Source: Johnsonella ignava ATCC 51276 | GTDB taxonomy: Bacteria > Bacillota > Clostridia > Lachnospirales > Lachnospiraceae | Direction of reading: 5' to 3' | Assembly (NCBI RefSeq): GCF_000235445.1 | Contig: NZ_JH378839.1 | Location: forward strand, 15,572-63,447 | DNA: 47,876 bases | In this document: positions 1-7,586 of the stretch, in pieces | Position numbering within the stretch: the stretch's first letter is position 1 | Layout: each line of letters opens with the position of its first letter | Made by a program: the position numbers and the translations under genes | The notes under the pieces: model-generated | Databases searched by the model: none | What the model was told of the DNA's origin: nothing | The model's input: only the letters and a program-made list of their open reading frames with translations

Positions 1-422
1 GCAATAGCTTCTGTTAATGGCGGCGTATATAAACACACAATTAGCTATAGATACACTTACTCAGGCTTTAGAGAAGGAAAAATATCCTTCTGTTATTTTA
101 CATTCAGATCAAGGTGTACAGTATACTTCTTGTGAGTTTGTAAATTTCTGCAAAGACAACAATGTAACTCAGAGTATGAGTAAAGCAGGCTGCCCTTACG
201 ACAATGCAGCTATGGAAAGATTCTATAATACTTTTAAAAGTAATTTTTATAATGTAGCCAGTTTCACTAGTGCAGAGGCAATGGATGAACTTACTACAAA
301 ATATATCAATTGGTACAACTACATCAGACCTCATTCGTATAACAATTATTTAACACCAATGGAGGCTCGCTACAGATAGATATTTATCGAACAAAGTGTT
401 ACAAAAAAGCTTGACCAGTACA
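1..422 (+). mobile_element. IS3-family (IS150-like) insertion sequence, right end only
   Basis: The segment carries the 3' end of an IS3-type transposase followed by about 43 noncoding bases ending in CTTGACCAGTACA at 422. Read inward, the terminus starts TGTACTGGTCAAG, which resembles the TGTACTG termini of the IS150 subgroup. Immediately beyond 422 the minus strand resumes a virE-like reading frame, so the IS was inserted into that gene. The left end lies outside the window, so a target duplication cannot be checked. The subgroup assignment rests on the terminus and the transposase motifs only. Confidence 0.75.
17..379 (+). pseudogene. IS3-family transposase OrfB, C-terminal integrase-core fragment
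   Basis: This is the C-terminal part of an rve/DDE integrase core, which cuts and joins IS DNA ends. Visible motifs are HSDQGVQYTS (second catalytic Asp), the NAAMERFYNTFK block with the catalytic Glu, and the closing YNYIRPHS...L-P-ME motif typical of IS150/IS3 OrfB. Full-length OrfB proteins are about 280 residues; about 120 are present. The frame has a TAG at 5-7 just upstream of the first ATG, so the gene is either decayed at that point or joined by frameshift to sequence outside the window. It is not expected to be active by itself. Confidence 0.8.
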
Positions 423-955
423 GTTTGAATGACAAGGTTAAGATCGTTTCTCAATTCTTTCGGTAAATAGAAATCGTGCAACTTGTTTTCGTAAAGATAT
501 ACAGCTTCTGCAATAGCTCCTTCGAAATCATTTCTTACCATTTCCTCATGCTCTTTTCTTGTGATAGTTTCCAATACCGGATATTTTTCAAGATCATACA
601 TTAACGGAATTTGTATATTTTCAGCATTAACCTTTACGGGTAAATACCTTCTTTCTCCTGAAAAATCTCCTAAAAATGTTGCATCATTTGTAGTCGCAAT
701 CAGTATGCAGGTTCGTTTTATATCTGTTGAAAATCGTTCATATGGAAGTCTTACCGTACTTGTTCTTGCAGATATAAACAGTTTAGCTTCATCGGCACTC
801 TTTGCGTTTCTAAGTGCTACAAATTCCTCCAATTCTACTACGACTTTCCCCACCAAATTGCTGACGGCATCTTTCCCTTTTATATTGTTTAGCGAGCAAT
901 ACCATTCGGGAAACAGTGCCAGTTTTTCAATAAATGAAGTTTTTCCCTCTAATGT
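423..955 (-). pseudogene. virulence-associated E (VirE)-like ATPase/primase-helicase fragment
   Basis: The minus-strand frame reads GKTSFIEKLA (end of a Walker A), then VVVELEEFVALR, FISARTSTVRLPYER, CILIATTND and FSGERRYLPVKV. This order is typical of the VirE/P4-type ATPase domain found in phage and plasmid primases. Both ends are lost. On the 5' side the frame breaks inside the P-loop (LEG then KTSF) at about 950, where the ICE begins. On the 3' side it runs into the IS3 terminus at 423, and the last residues before the stop at 350 are IS-encoded. The only possible start is a TTG at the break. It is probably the host-side target of the ICE, perhaps in a resident prophage or island; the N-terminal half should lie beyond the far ICE end. 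Confidence 0.75.
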
Positions 956-960
956 CAAGT
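943..960. other. ICE attachment-site junction within the virE-like gene
   Basis: VirE similarity stops here in mid P-loop. The minus strand reads ACATTAGAGGGAAAAAC, and unrelated A/T-rich DNA leads to the first recombinase stop codon at 1021. The junction contains GAGG, the same tetranucleotide that bounds the nested element in topB. Large serine recombinases typically leave such very short cores. The exact crossover base cannot be fixed without the other ICE end. Confidence 0.5.
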
Positions 961-1020
961 ATATGATATAAAAAACAGTCTAATTTTTTTAATGTTAATT
1001 ATAAAGCGATTTCATATCAG

Positions 1021-2541
1021 CTATCTTTCTTTTAAATCAATTTCTATACTTCCATATCTTGAAACTATAATCTTTTCCACTATGGTTTCTACAATTTCTT
1101 TAGTGATTTTACTATTATCAGGTAGAGCAGAAATCTCGTTTGAAGGTTTAAGAATGTTCTCTTTTTCTAACTCTTGCTCTAACCTTTGTTTCTTGAGCAA
1201 GAGATGTTGCTTCTTTTGTAAATATGCTTCTTTGGATAATTCTTTCTTTTTATATTTCTCATATTCTTTTTGCAGGCTGCTGTTTATATCCTCAATCCCT
1301 TGAATATAATTTTGATTTGCTTTTATATCAATTACAGTGTTTTCTGTACTCATGAAGGCAGGGGCATTCTTTAACCGTTCCAAAAGAGCTTCTTCCAATA
1401 TCTGTTCTTTTATATGATTACTTGTTTTATTTTCTTTGCAATATGGACAATGATAGCTCTTATACCGATACACACCTTTTTTAAATTGATGGCTTTCACC
1501 TCTATAGTACAGCAAATTTCCACATTCCTTACAGAATACTTTTCTTTTAAACATTGGGATAAACTCATCTGTAACCTCTTTTCGATGATTAAAATTTTCC
1601 CCTCTGCTTTGTTTTTTTAGCTCCTGCACCTTTAGAAAAATTTCTTTGGATATAATGGGTTCATGGGTGTTTTCTATTCTTTTCCACTCTTCTTTCGGCA
1701 ATCGTTCCGATTTTCGTCCGCCTATATGAGTTTCTTTAATTTGATTATACACATAATCTCCAGTATATAGTTCCATACTGGTCATTTGAGCAATTGTCGG
1801 TCCTTGCCACATTCTCTTTTTTACTTCTGTTCCGGTTTTTAAGTTATGCTTATAACTTGTAAGTCCAAGTTCTTCTTTTCTATCGGAACGGGTAATATAT
1901 CCCTTTTCATTAAATATTCTTGCTATTTTTCTACAAGAATATCCTTGTAAGATAAGCTCAAATGCTTCTCTTACAATAAATGCCGTCTTTTCGTCTACAA
2001 TAATACGATGTTTATCATTCGGGTCTTTTAAGTATCCAAACGGTGCTAATCCATTCGTATTTTTCCCTTGCGATTTTAATTCTTGAGATATACCTCTTAT
2101 TTTCTGAGATAATTCTTTTGAATAAAAATCATATAATAAGCTTTTGAATTGAGTATCAATTTCTACTCCATTGCTTCCTTCTTTTAAGCTGTCATAACCA
2201 TCATTTATGGAAATAAATCGAATCCCCATAAAAGGAAAGATATTTTCCAGATAGTTTCCCATTTCAATATAATCTCTTGAGAATCTGGACATATCCTTTA
2301 CAATAATACTGTCTATATGATTATTTTTTAAATCCTCAAGCAATCTTTGGTATGCCGGTCTATTGGAATTGGTTCCTGAAAATCCGTCATCTACGTATTC
2401 CGATATTTCATATTCCATCAGATCTTTATGCTCTTTAATATAAGCTTTGATATATTCTCTTTGGTTATGAATACTTTCACTTTCTCCCTTTTTCTGATAA
2501 TCCTCTATGGATAGTCTCAAATACATAGCTAATTTATTCAT
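1021..2541 (-). CDS. large serine recombinase (third gene of the triplet)
   Basis: This 506-residue site-specific recombinase is expected to join attachment sites through a phosphoserine link. The resolvase-like catalytic domain (about 1-150) contains the nucleophile motif AMYLRLSIED, then DGFSGTNSNRPAYQRLL and VKDMSRFSRDY. A recombinase domain follows (about 165-290), then a zinc ribbon (FCKECGN...YHCPYC, about 335-370) and a coiled-coil tail. The ATG at 2541 overlaps the upstream recombinase stop by 8 nt (ATGAATAA) and is preceded by GGAGG inside that gene, so translation is probably coupled. It is the gene closest to the ICE end, where serine integrases usually lie. All key catalytic residues appear intact. 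Confidence 0.93.
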   Translation of the reverse strand: MNKLAMYLRLSIEDYQKKGESESIHNQREYIKAYIKEHKDLMEYEISEYVDDGFSGTNSNRPAYQRLLEDLKNNHIDSIIVKDMSRFSRDYIEMGNYLENIFPFMGIRFISINDGYDSLKEGSNGVEIDTQFKSLLYDFYSKELSQKIRGISQELKSQGKNTNGLAPFGYLKDPNDKHRIIVDEKTAFIVREAFELILQGYSCRKIARIFNEKGYITRSDRKEELGLTSYKHNLKTGTEVKKRMWQGPTIAQMTSMELYTGDYVYNQIKETHIGGRKSERLPKEEWKRIENTHEPIISKEIFLKVQELKKQSRGENFNHRKEVTDEFIPMFKRKVFCKECGNLLYYRGESHQFKKGVYRYKSYHCPYCKENKTSNHIKEQILEEALLERLKNAPAFMSTENTVIDIKANQNYIQGIEDINSSLQKEYEKYKKKELSKEAYLQKKQHLLLKKQRLEQELEKENILKPSNEISALPDNSKITKEIVETIVEKIIVSRYGSIEIDLKER

Positions 2542-4237
2542 AACTAAGACCTCCTAAGACTTCTATTTCTTTTGATATATCGAACTTAAAGTGTATTATC
2601 ACTTCTCTATTCTTTGATATTTGAATAGAATCAATGATTTTATGGATAAACTCCTCATCTATACTATTCACATCTTTGGATTTCATATCAAATAGAGAAT
2701 TTATAAAGCATTCAAATTCTTTCCTTTTTTGTTTTGCTTTCTTCTGCTTATCAAAATATATCTTGATTTCTTCTTCAAGAGAATGGACTTGCCTTTGAAT
2801 AGCAGTTTTTTCTTTTTGATAATTATCTAATAAGAGTTCCCCTCTCACATACTCCTCATATTTCTTTTGAAGTTCTAATAACTTATGCTCTCTCTTATCT
2901 TGCAAGGTTTTAAGATTAATTTCCATATCCTTTCGTTGTGATTGATAAAAATATTGTAATCTGTTTTTTATGTCTGATTTTGAGCTTAGAATATTTATTA
3001 TCTCTTTTACACTACGAAATAGAATTTTGTCAATTTCACTTTCCCATATTTTACAATGTACTTCATTTTCAAACAGATAATCTTCTCCTCTGCAAAAGAA
3101 ATAATATTGTTCCTTATTTTCTATTCCCGCATGATCATTGGAAGTATTCATATGGCGTGTTTTTAATAATTGTCCACATTCTTTACATATCACAAGTCCT
3201 TTATATTTATTATCAATTGTTTTGGTTTTGTTATATAAATTATGTTTTTCTCTTGCGATATCCCCTTTTTCTTTTCTAAGATTTTGAATAACAAAGAATT
3301 TTTCTTCATCAATAACAGCTTCGTGAGTATGTTCCACCTTAACCCATTCATCTAAAGGTTTATATGCTCCTTTTTCTTTTCGTACGCTTTTTTTCTCATG
3401 CATCCCCTGTACCATATTTCCAATATAGACTTCATTTTTTAAAAACTGCCTAATTGCACTGGGACTCCATTGTTTTTTATTATCCGTACTTCTTAAAACT
3501 TCTCCGGTTTTCATATATTGCCAAGGGGTTGTATATGTTTTCGTCAATTCTCTTGCAATTTCTACTTGAGATGCCCCTTTATAAGCTAAATTAAAAATAA
3601 GTTCTACGACTTCTCTTACCTTTTCATCTACGATTAAAACTTTTCCCTTATCTTTTCTCACCGCTTTATAGCCGTAAGGTGCAAAGGTTCCTATAAAATA
3701 CCCTTGTTTCATTTTCGCCTGTTTGGTACTGCTTACCTTTTTGGAAATATCTTTCGCATACAAGTCATTGATGATATTTTTGATTGTAATTTCAAGGGAT
3801 TTTTTATCATCCGATTCATGCTCCGTATCAAAATGATCGTTTACGGATATAAAACGAACACCCAAGAACGGAAATACTTTTTCAATGTAGTTTCCAATTT
3901 CCAAATATTCTCTTCCAAATCGGGACAGGTCTTTGACAAGGATACAGTTTATTTTTCTTTCCTTGATGTCTGTCATCATTTCATTAAAGGCAGGTCTTTG
4001 AAAATTTGTTCCGGAGTATTCATAGTCCTGATAAACTTTAACTACACGAATCCCCCTTTCTTTGGCTTCTTTGATACAAAGTTCTTCCTGCATAGCAAGA
4101 GAATTGCTTTTATCCCTATATTCCTCTTTTCTTTCCTGAGATAATCTTGTATAAATTCCCGCCTGATAGATCGTAAGGTTCTCTTTATTTTTCTTCTCTG
4201 TAACAGAGGTTTCATACCTCTTTTTTGTTCTAGCCAT
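2534..4237 (-). CDS. large serine recombinase (second gene of the triplet)
   Basis: This 567-residue large serine recombinase has the catalytic motif AGIYTRLSQE, followed by DYEYSGTNFQRPAF and VKDLSRFGREYLEIGNY in the resolvase domain. A recombinase domain follows (YGYKAVRKD...), then a zinc ribbon (ICKECGQ...FFCRG) and a long coiled coil (about 430-520). The ATG at 4237 is preferred over a GTG at 4249: GTGAGG lies 7 nt upstream of the ATG, and the ATG overlaps the previous stop by exactly 8 nt (ATGGCTAG), matching the geometry of the next junction. It is probably co-translated with both neighbours. How work is divided among the three recombinases cannot be read from sequence. Confidence 0.92.
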   Translation of the reverse strand: MARTKKRYETSVTEKKNKENLTIYQAGIYTRLSQERKEEYRDKSNSLAMQEELCIKEAKERGIRVVKVYQDYEYSGTNFQRPAFNEMMTDIKERKINCILVKDLSRFGREYLEIGNYIEKVFPFLGVRFISVNDHFDTEHESDDKKSLEITIKNIINDLYAKDISKKVSSTKQAKMKQGYFIGTFAPYGYKAVRKDKGKVLIVDEKVREVVELIFNLAYKGASQVEIARELTKTYTTPWQYMKTGEVLRSTDNKKQWSPSAIRQFLKNEVYIGNMVQGMHEKKSVRKEKGAYKPLDEWVKVEHTHEAVIDEEKFFVIQNLRKEKGDIAREKHNLYNKTKTIDNKYKGLVICKECGQLLKTRHMNTSNDHAGIENKEQYYFFCRGEDYLFENEVHCKIWESEIDKILFRSVKEIINILSSKSDIKNRLQYFYQSQRKDMEINLKTLQDKREHKLLELQKKYEEYVRGELLLDNYQKEKTAIQRQVHSLEEEIKIYFDKQKKAKQKRKEFECFINSLFDMKSKDVNSIDEEFIHKIIDSIQISKNREVIIHFKFDISKEIEVLGGLSYE

Positions 4238-5897
4238 AGCAAACCTCACTTTCTACAGTTTTTTGAGTTGTTACAAACTGTAATGCTGCTTGTTGCTTAT
4301 GGTCTTGTTTCTTTTCGTCAGTATTTGCCATAGCTTCTAAAAAAGCAACTTCTTCCTGATGATTAAAAATCACTTCAATTTCTTTATCCTCTCCTATAAG
4401 GATTTTATCAATCAGCATCACAATAGAAAGCCTGTCCGGTTTTGTGAGTGCCTTATATTTTTTGATGTCTATCAGCCATTTTTCATTATTTTTAATGCGT
4501 TCTTTTGCTGCCTCCTGCTTCTTTCTTCTATGCTCAATATTTTCATTCAGTTTTGTGATTTGCTCCAAATAATTCTTTCGAAACATTTGATATTCTTCTT
4601 TTGAAATAATATCTTCTTCCAAGTCAACATATAGGGAAGATAGAAGTTCCTGAGTCATTTCTTTTTCTCTTTGAAGTATCCCTATCTGCGTATCTACAAT
4701 ATTTTTTGTAATATCAATCTCTTGGATCTTTCGATACAAATTTTCGTGAAATATCAGATATTTATCAAAAATACCTGCAAGTATTTCTTCCAAATCTTCT
4801 TTTTTTATGCTATGCCTTGTACAAGATTTTTCCTTGTTATACTTTGAGCAGATATAGAACACTTGCTCTTTTTCTTTATATTTGACCACTCTTCTTACAA
4901 GCGGACTGTTGCAGTCTTTACAAAATAACATTCCACTAAAAAGGTCTGTCTTTTTTTCTTTGCTACTGTACAAATCTCTTTTTAACATACGATTTGCAAT
5001 GTAAAATACTTCTTTACTGATAATTCCTTCATGGGTATCTTCTACCTTAACCCAGTCTCTTTTGTCCTTTTCGATTTGTTTTTTATTTTTATAATTGATT
5101 GTAGCACTTTTGCCTTGCAGCATTGTACCGACATATACTTCATTTTCTATAATTCGATTGATTGCCTTGGCAGACCAGTTTCTTCCCTTTTTTACTTTAA
5201 ATCCGCCTTTATAATTTAGTCCTTGATTTTCCTTATATATTTTAGGGGAGTCTATCCCTAAATCGTTTAATTCTTCTGCAATGGCTTTGGAAGAATAGCC
5301 TTGTAGTTTCATATCAAAGATACTTTTGATAATATCACTGACATTTTCATCTACAATCAGTTTATTCTTATTTTCTTCTGATTTCTTGTAGCCGTATGGT
5401 GCAAAGGAACCGATATATTCCCCTTTCTCTCTTTTCATCTTCTGTGAACTTTTTACCTTATTGGATATATCTCTGGCATAGCTGTCATTGATAAAGTTTC
5501 TGATAGGCAATATTAGATTCGTATCGCTCATATCCGCATTTTTACTGTCATAGTTATCATTGATGGAAATAAACCTGATGTGAAGCTGTGGAAATATCTT
5601 TTGAATATAGGTGCCGGCTCCGATATAATCTCTTCCAAATCTGGAAAGGTCTTTTACAATGATAATGTCAAATGCCCGATTCTTCTTACTGATTTCTTCC
5701 ATCAGATTTTTTAATGCCGGTCTGTCATAGTTTGTCCCGCTATATCCGTCATCTACATATTCTTTAACAATTTCCATTTCATTGTTTTTTACATAGCTTA
5801 ATATCAATTCTCTTTGATTAGTAATAGAGTTGCTTTCACTACTCATGCCGTCGTCTTTTGACAGTCTTAAATACATGCACGCCTTATTTTTAAACAT
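4230..5897 (-). CDS. large serine recombinase (first gene of the triplet)
   Basis: This 555-residue large serine recombinase has the nucleophile motif CMYLRLSKDDG, then DGYSGTNYDRPALKNLM and VKDLSRFGRDYIGAGTY. A recombinase domain starts near residue 170 (APYGYKKSEENK); a zinc ribbon follows (LFCKDCN...YICSKY...C) and then a coiled coil. The start is the ATG at 5897, because AAGGAGG lies 7 nt upstream; a GTG at 5957 would extend the frame but falls at the predicted transcription start. It is the first gene of the three-recombinase operon. Tandem sets of three serine recombinases are known from some Firmicutes ICEs; here all three look full-length. Confidence 0.93.
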   Translation of the reverse strand: MFKNKACMYLRLSKDDGMSSESNSITNQRELILSYVKNNEMEIVKEYVDDGYSGTNYDRPALKNLMEEISKKNRAFDIIIVKDLSRFGRDYIGAGTYIQKIFPQLHIRFISINDNYDSKNADMSDTNLILPIRNFINDSYARDISNKVKSSQKMKREKGEYIGSFAPYGYKKSEENKNKLIVDENVSDIIKSIFDMKLQGYSSKAIAEELNDLGIDSPKIYKENQGLNYKGGFKVKKGRNWSAKAINRIIENEVYVGTMLQGKSATINYKNKKQIEKDKRDWVKVEDTHEGIISKEVFYIANRMLKRDLYSSKEKKTDLFSGMLFCKDCNSPLVRRVVKYKEKEQVFYICSKYNKEKSCTRHSIKKEDLEEILAGIFDKYLIFHENLYRKIQEIDITKNIVDTQIGILQREKEMTQELLSSLYVDLEEDIISKEEYQMFRKNYLEQITKLNENIEHRRKKQEAAKERIKNNEKWLIDIKKYKALTKPDRLSIVMLIDKILIGEDKEIEVIFNHQEEVAFLEAMANTDEKKQDHKQQAALQFVTTQKTVESEVCYG

Positions 5898-5961
5898 AAA
5901 AAAGCCTCCTTCAATTTGATTTATACAATAAACCAAACAAAGGTTAGGCTTCCACACGCTT

Positions 5962-5990
5962 ATTATACCGCTCCTAAAAATTTATTGCAA
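5962..5990 (-). promoter_or_regulatory. promoter of the recombinase triplet
   Basis: The minus strand has TTGCAA (985-990 of the 5-kb block) as the -35 element, a 17-bp spacer and a perfect TATAAT (-10) at 5962-5967. The predicted start of transcription is near 5955, about 58 nt upstream of the first recombinase ATG. This also argues that the GTG-initiated extension at 5957 is not translated. Confidence 0.75.
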
Positions 5991-6038
5991 TATCGATCCT
6001 GAATAATATAAAGTCATATTTCTTTCATTCCTTTGATA

Positions 6039-6227
6039 TCATGTTATAAAAAGTTTTTCCTGAATATAGGCATCAATTAAATGTTCCAAACGAAGTCCGG
6101 TATCGGAAAATCTTACTGTTACGGTATATCCCTCTATCTGATTTATCTTCTGTTCTTCTTTTTTATCTTTATATGTTAATCCCACATCTTCTTTCTTGTT
6201 TGTGGGGTTTCTCTTATGTTCTTTCAT
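6039..6227 (-). CDS. small TnpW-like protein upstream of the recombinases
   Basis: This 62-residue, charged, soluble protein starts at the ATG at 6227, which follows AAGAAAGGAG by about 9 nt; the longer upstream reading frame runs through a structured leader and has no comparable site. Its C-terminal half reads YTVTVRFSDTGLRLEHLI followed by DAYIQEK. This lines up with YKVTVHFSETSDETITDKI and NRLIQKE of the TnpW protein of the nested element, so I place it in or near the TnpW family. TnpW-type proteins are short accessories of unknown function in serine-recombinase transposons. It lies about 140 bp upstream of the recombinase operon on the same strand. An excisionase-like or regulatory role is only a guess. 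Confidence 0.6.
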   Translation of the reverse strand: MKEHKRNPTNKKEDVGLTYKDKKEEQKINQIEGYTVTVRFSDTGLRLEHLIDAYIQEKLFIT

Positions 6228-6261
6228 AAGAAAATGCTCCTTTCTTAAGTTTAAGTTTTTT

Positions 6262-6393
6262 GACATTAACAGGTGTCTTGGCTGACAACATAGGAATTTC
6301 ACCTCCGCCTCTGTTCTCGACGAGCCGGCTTTCACGAAAGAAGTATCATTATCACCATTTATATCTTCGCACATAGGCTGCCACACCTATGTT
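6262..6393 (-). ncRNA. candidate structured leader RNA upstream of the TnpW-like gene
   Basis: On the minus strand AACATAGG (6393-6386) can pair with CCTATGT next to it (6377-6371) or with a second CCTATGTT about 95 nt downstream (6294-6287), giving two mutually exclusive hairpins. A closing helix is also possible between AACA..GGTGTGGC at the 5' side and GCCaagACACCTGTT at 6283-6268. Between them lie a small CTTT/AAAG hairpin and a GC-rich segment (GCCGGCTCGTCGAG). The whole block sits 35 nt ahead of the gene's start codon. No named RNA family is recognised. Pairings were read by eye and not computed. Confidence 0.4.
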
Positions 6394-6696
6394 CTACCTT
6401 CCAAATTTGTCGCTCTCTTTCTTCTATCCTTTGCGTTTGCAAGTATTCGTTTAAACCGAGATTTTTTTAAGCATAAATATTTCCTAATATTTTTTCTCAG
6501 CAGAAAGGTTTTGGCGTTTGTAAGTAGAACGCTCCATAAATGGTTAAAGTCCTGTTGCGGTCTATGAAGTTGTCAAGGTTCAAGGCTCTTATATCTATAA
6601 AAATATATTCAATTTTCCCAAGGTAAAATTCTCCCTCTATATATAAACCTTACTTTCAGAAGTGCTTTTAACACTTTTTTAGAAAAAATTATTTTT
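6394..6696. other. intergenic stretch without a recognised gene
   Basis: This A/T-rich DNA lies between the candidate leader RNA and the terminator of the sigma-like gene. I see no coding frame with a ribosome binding site and no clear consensus promoter. It presumably holds the promoter of the TnpW-like gene. Confidence 0.4.
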
Positions 6697-6742
6697 GAGA
6701 AAAAAAGAGAAGACAAGGAGCATACATCTCTTTGCCTTCTCC
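6697..6742 (-). terminator. Rho-independent terminator of the sigma-like gene
   Basis: On the minus strand GAGAAGGCAAAGAG pairs with CTCCTTGTCTTCTC across a 7-nt loop, with one or two mismatches, and is followed by a run of Ts at 6701-6706. It lies just after the sigma-like stop codon at 6750. Confidence 0.8.
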
Positions 6743-6749
6743 ACAAAAA

Positions 6750-7151
6750 CTACCTATCCAGCATATCTCTTAGCTTTCTTAGAATTCTATCTCTAATACG
6801 ACTAATTTTCATCGGATTGGTATCCTGTGTATTTGCAATATCTTTGAGTGTTTTTTCTTCAAAGTAGATTGCATAAATCAATTCTCGTTCTTCCTTATTA
6901 AGCTTACCAATTGCCTTCGTCAAGTCCTCGATTCTCATTTTTGCTTCAATGATTTTTTCGATATCTACATGTTCATCTGCAATGGAATTTAAATCAAGCT
7001 TATAGTCCTCAAATCCGTAGACTTTATACTTTCTGCTTTGTCTATTTAAATGAGCTTCGTGATTTAATTCTTTTTTATATGCCTTATACACCTCGTCAGA
7101 TACCCTTATCTTCCTGCCTCTGACATAAATGTATTTGTTCTCATCTGTCAT
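6750..7151 (-). CDS. sigma-70 region-4-like regulator of the ICE
   Basis: This 133-residue protein begins with a YIYVRGRKIRVSDEVYKAYKK block shortened by one residue at each end in similar ICE proteins. It ends with a sigma-region-4-like helix-turn-helix: LNKEERELIYAIYFEEKTLKDIA then KISRIRDRILRKLRDML. Such proteins are common in Firmicutes ICEs and are annotated as sigma-like regulators of transfer or excision. The start is the ATG at 7151 (AAAGGAGG, 9-nt spacing); a TTG at 7157 is too close to that site. The ribosome binding site lies in the distal arm of a 19-bp hairpin. The paralogue at 39182-39598 has the same protein plan and the same leader plan. Its target promoter is unknown. Confidence 0.75.
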   Translation of the reverse strand: MTDENKYIYVRGRKIRVSDEVYKAYKKELNHEAHLNRQSRKYKVYGFEDYKLDLNSIADEHVDIEKIIEAKMRIEDLTKAIGKLNKEERELIYAIYFEEKTLKDIANTQDTNPMKISRIRDRILRKLRDMLDR

Positions 7152-7245
7152 TTGCAAAATCCTCCTTTTTGTTCAAACCTTTACAATTCCTGCTTTGAAC
7201 AAAAAAAGGAGGATCTCGGCATTTTGACATGCGAAATCCTCTTTG
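7152..7245 (-). promoter_or_regulatory. two-state leader RNA sequestering the Shine-Dalgarno of the sigma-like gene
   Basis: In the transcript (minus strand) GAGGAT at 7241-7236 pairs with ATCCTC at 7214-7209, enclosing an inner GCAT/ATGC stem (7232-7229 with 7222-7219). The same ATCCTCC, followed by a T-run and GTTCAAA, forms the 5' arm (7214-7194) of a second hairpin. The 3' arm of that hairpin, TTTGAAC then AAAAAGGAGGAT (7177-7159), contains the Shine-Dalgarno. The two structures compete for the same ATCCTC. A short ORF starts at an ATG in the first hairpin (7231) and ends at 7141 overlapping the regulator start. An equivalent arrangement with compensating base changes occurs at 39599-39690. 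Confidence 0.7.
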
Positions 7246-7439
7246 ATGTAAACAATGAAAAGTTCTTTGATTTTTATTATATTCTGTTATTGACGAAAGT
7301 TTTCCAATCACATTCAAAAGTTTATTGCGCACCTCAACTTGTTTACGGTTTTGCTCAAGAAGCAAATAATCAATCTTGCCGGATTTTCCGCCTGTGGCGG
7401 GTCGTATAAGAAAATTATTAGGTTCTGCCGCAATGTGAT
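7246..7439. other. upstream region of the sigma-like gene
   Basis: No gene is supported here. A TATAAT on the minus strand near 7277-7282 could be the -10 of the sigma-like transcript, but no good -35 is visible at the normal distance. Confidence 0.35.
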
Positions 7440-7488
7440 TTTTTTATGTAATAGGGAATTTCAGAGAAATTCTCTATTACATAAAAAA
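7440..7488. terminator. long AT-rich hairpin with T-runs on both sides
   Basis: The 23-base arms TTTTTTATGTAATAGGGAAT+TTC (7440-7462) and their complement (7466-7488) enclose a 3-nt AGA loop with a single mismatch. With six Ts at each outer end it could terminate transcription in both directions. It could also be a relic of a small inverted-repeat element. Confidence 0.55.
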
Positions 7489-7528
7489 TAGCGGCTATCC
7501 CTGCACCTGTGTGCAAAAACAGCCGCTA
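7489..7528 (-). terminator. Rho-independent terminator of the surface-protein gene
   Basis: On the minus strand TAGCGGCT pairs with AGCCGCTA; inside is a second stem TGCAC/GTGCA with a 4-nt loop. The outer stem is followed directly by TTTTTT (7488-7483). It lies about 60 bp past the surface-protein stop codon. A hairpin of similar nested design sits just upstream of the same gene at 15979-16020. Confidence 0.7.
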
Positions 7529-7586
7529 ATGCGTTTAGCTAATTTATGTTAGGAATAAATCCCGTAGAACGCCTTTTTTACTATCG

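Noticed and set aside
561..971. Plus-strand 136-codon frame opposite the virE remnant
   Set aside because: The opposite strand has clear VirE motifs; this frame is its antisense image.
6262..6393. Cobalamin riboswitch
   Set aside because: GGTGAAATTCC and AGCC...ACCTG recall cobalamin-riboswitch boxes, but the conserved core normally between them is missing and the gene downstream is not B12-related.
7141..7365. 74-codon frame upstream of the ICE sigma-like gene as an independent protein gene
   Set aside because: Most of it lies in the leader RNA. Only the short section from the ATG at 7231 has a ribosome binding site, so it is treated as a possible leader peptide, not as a gene.
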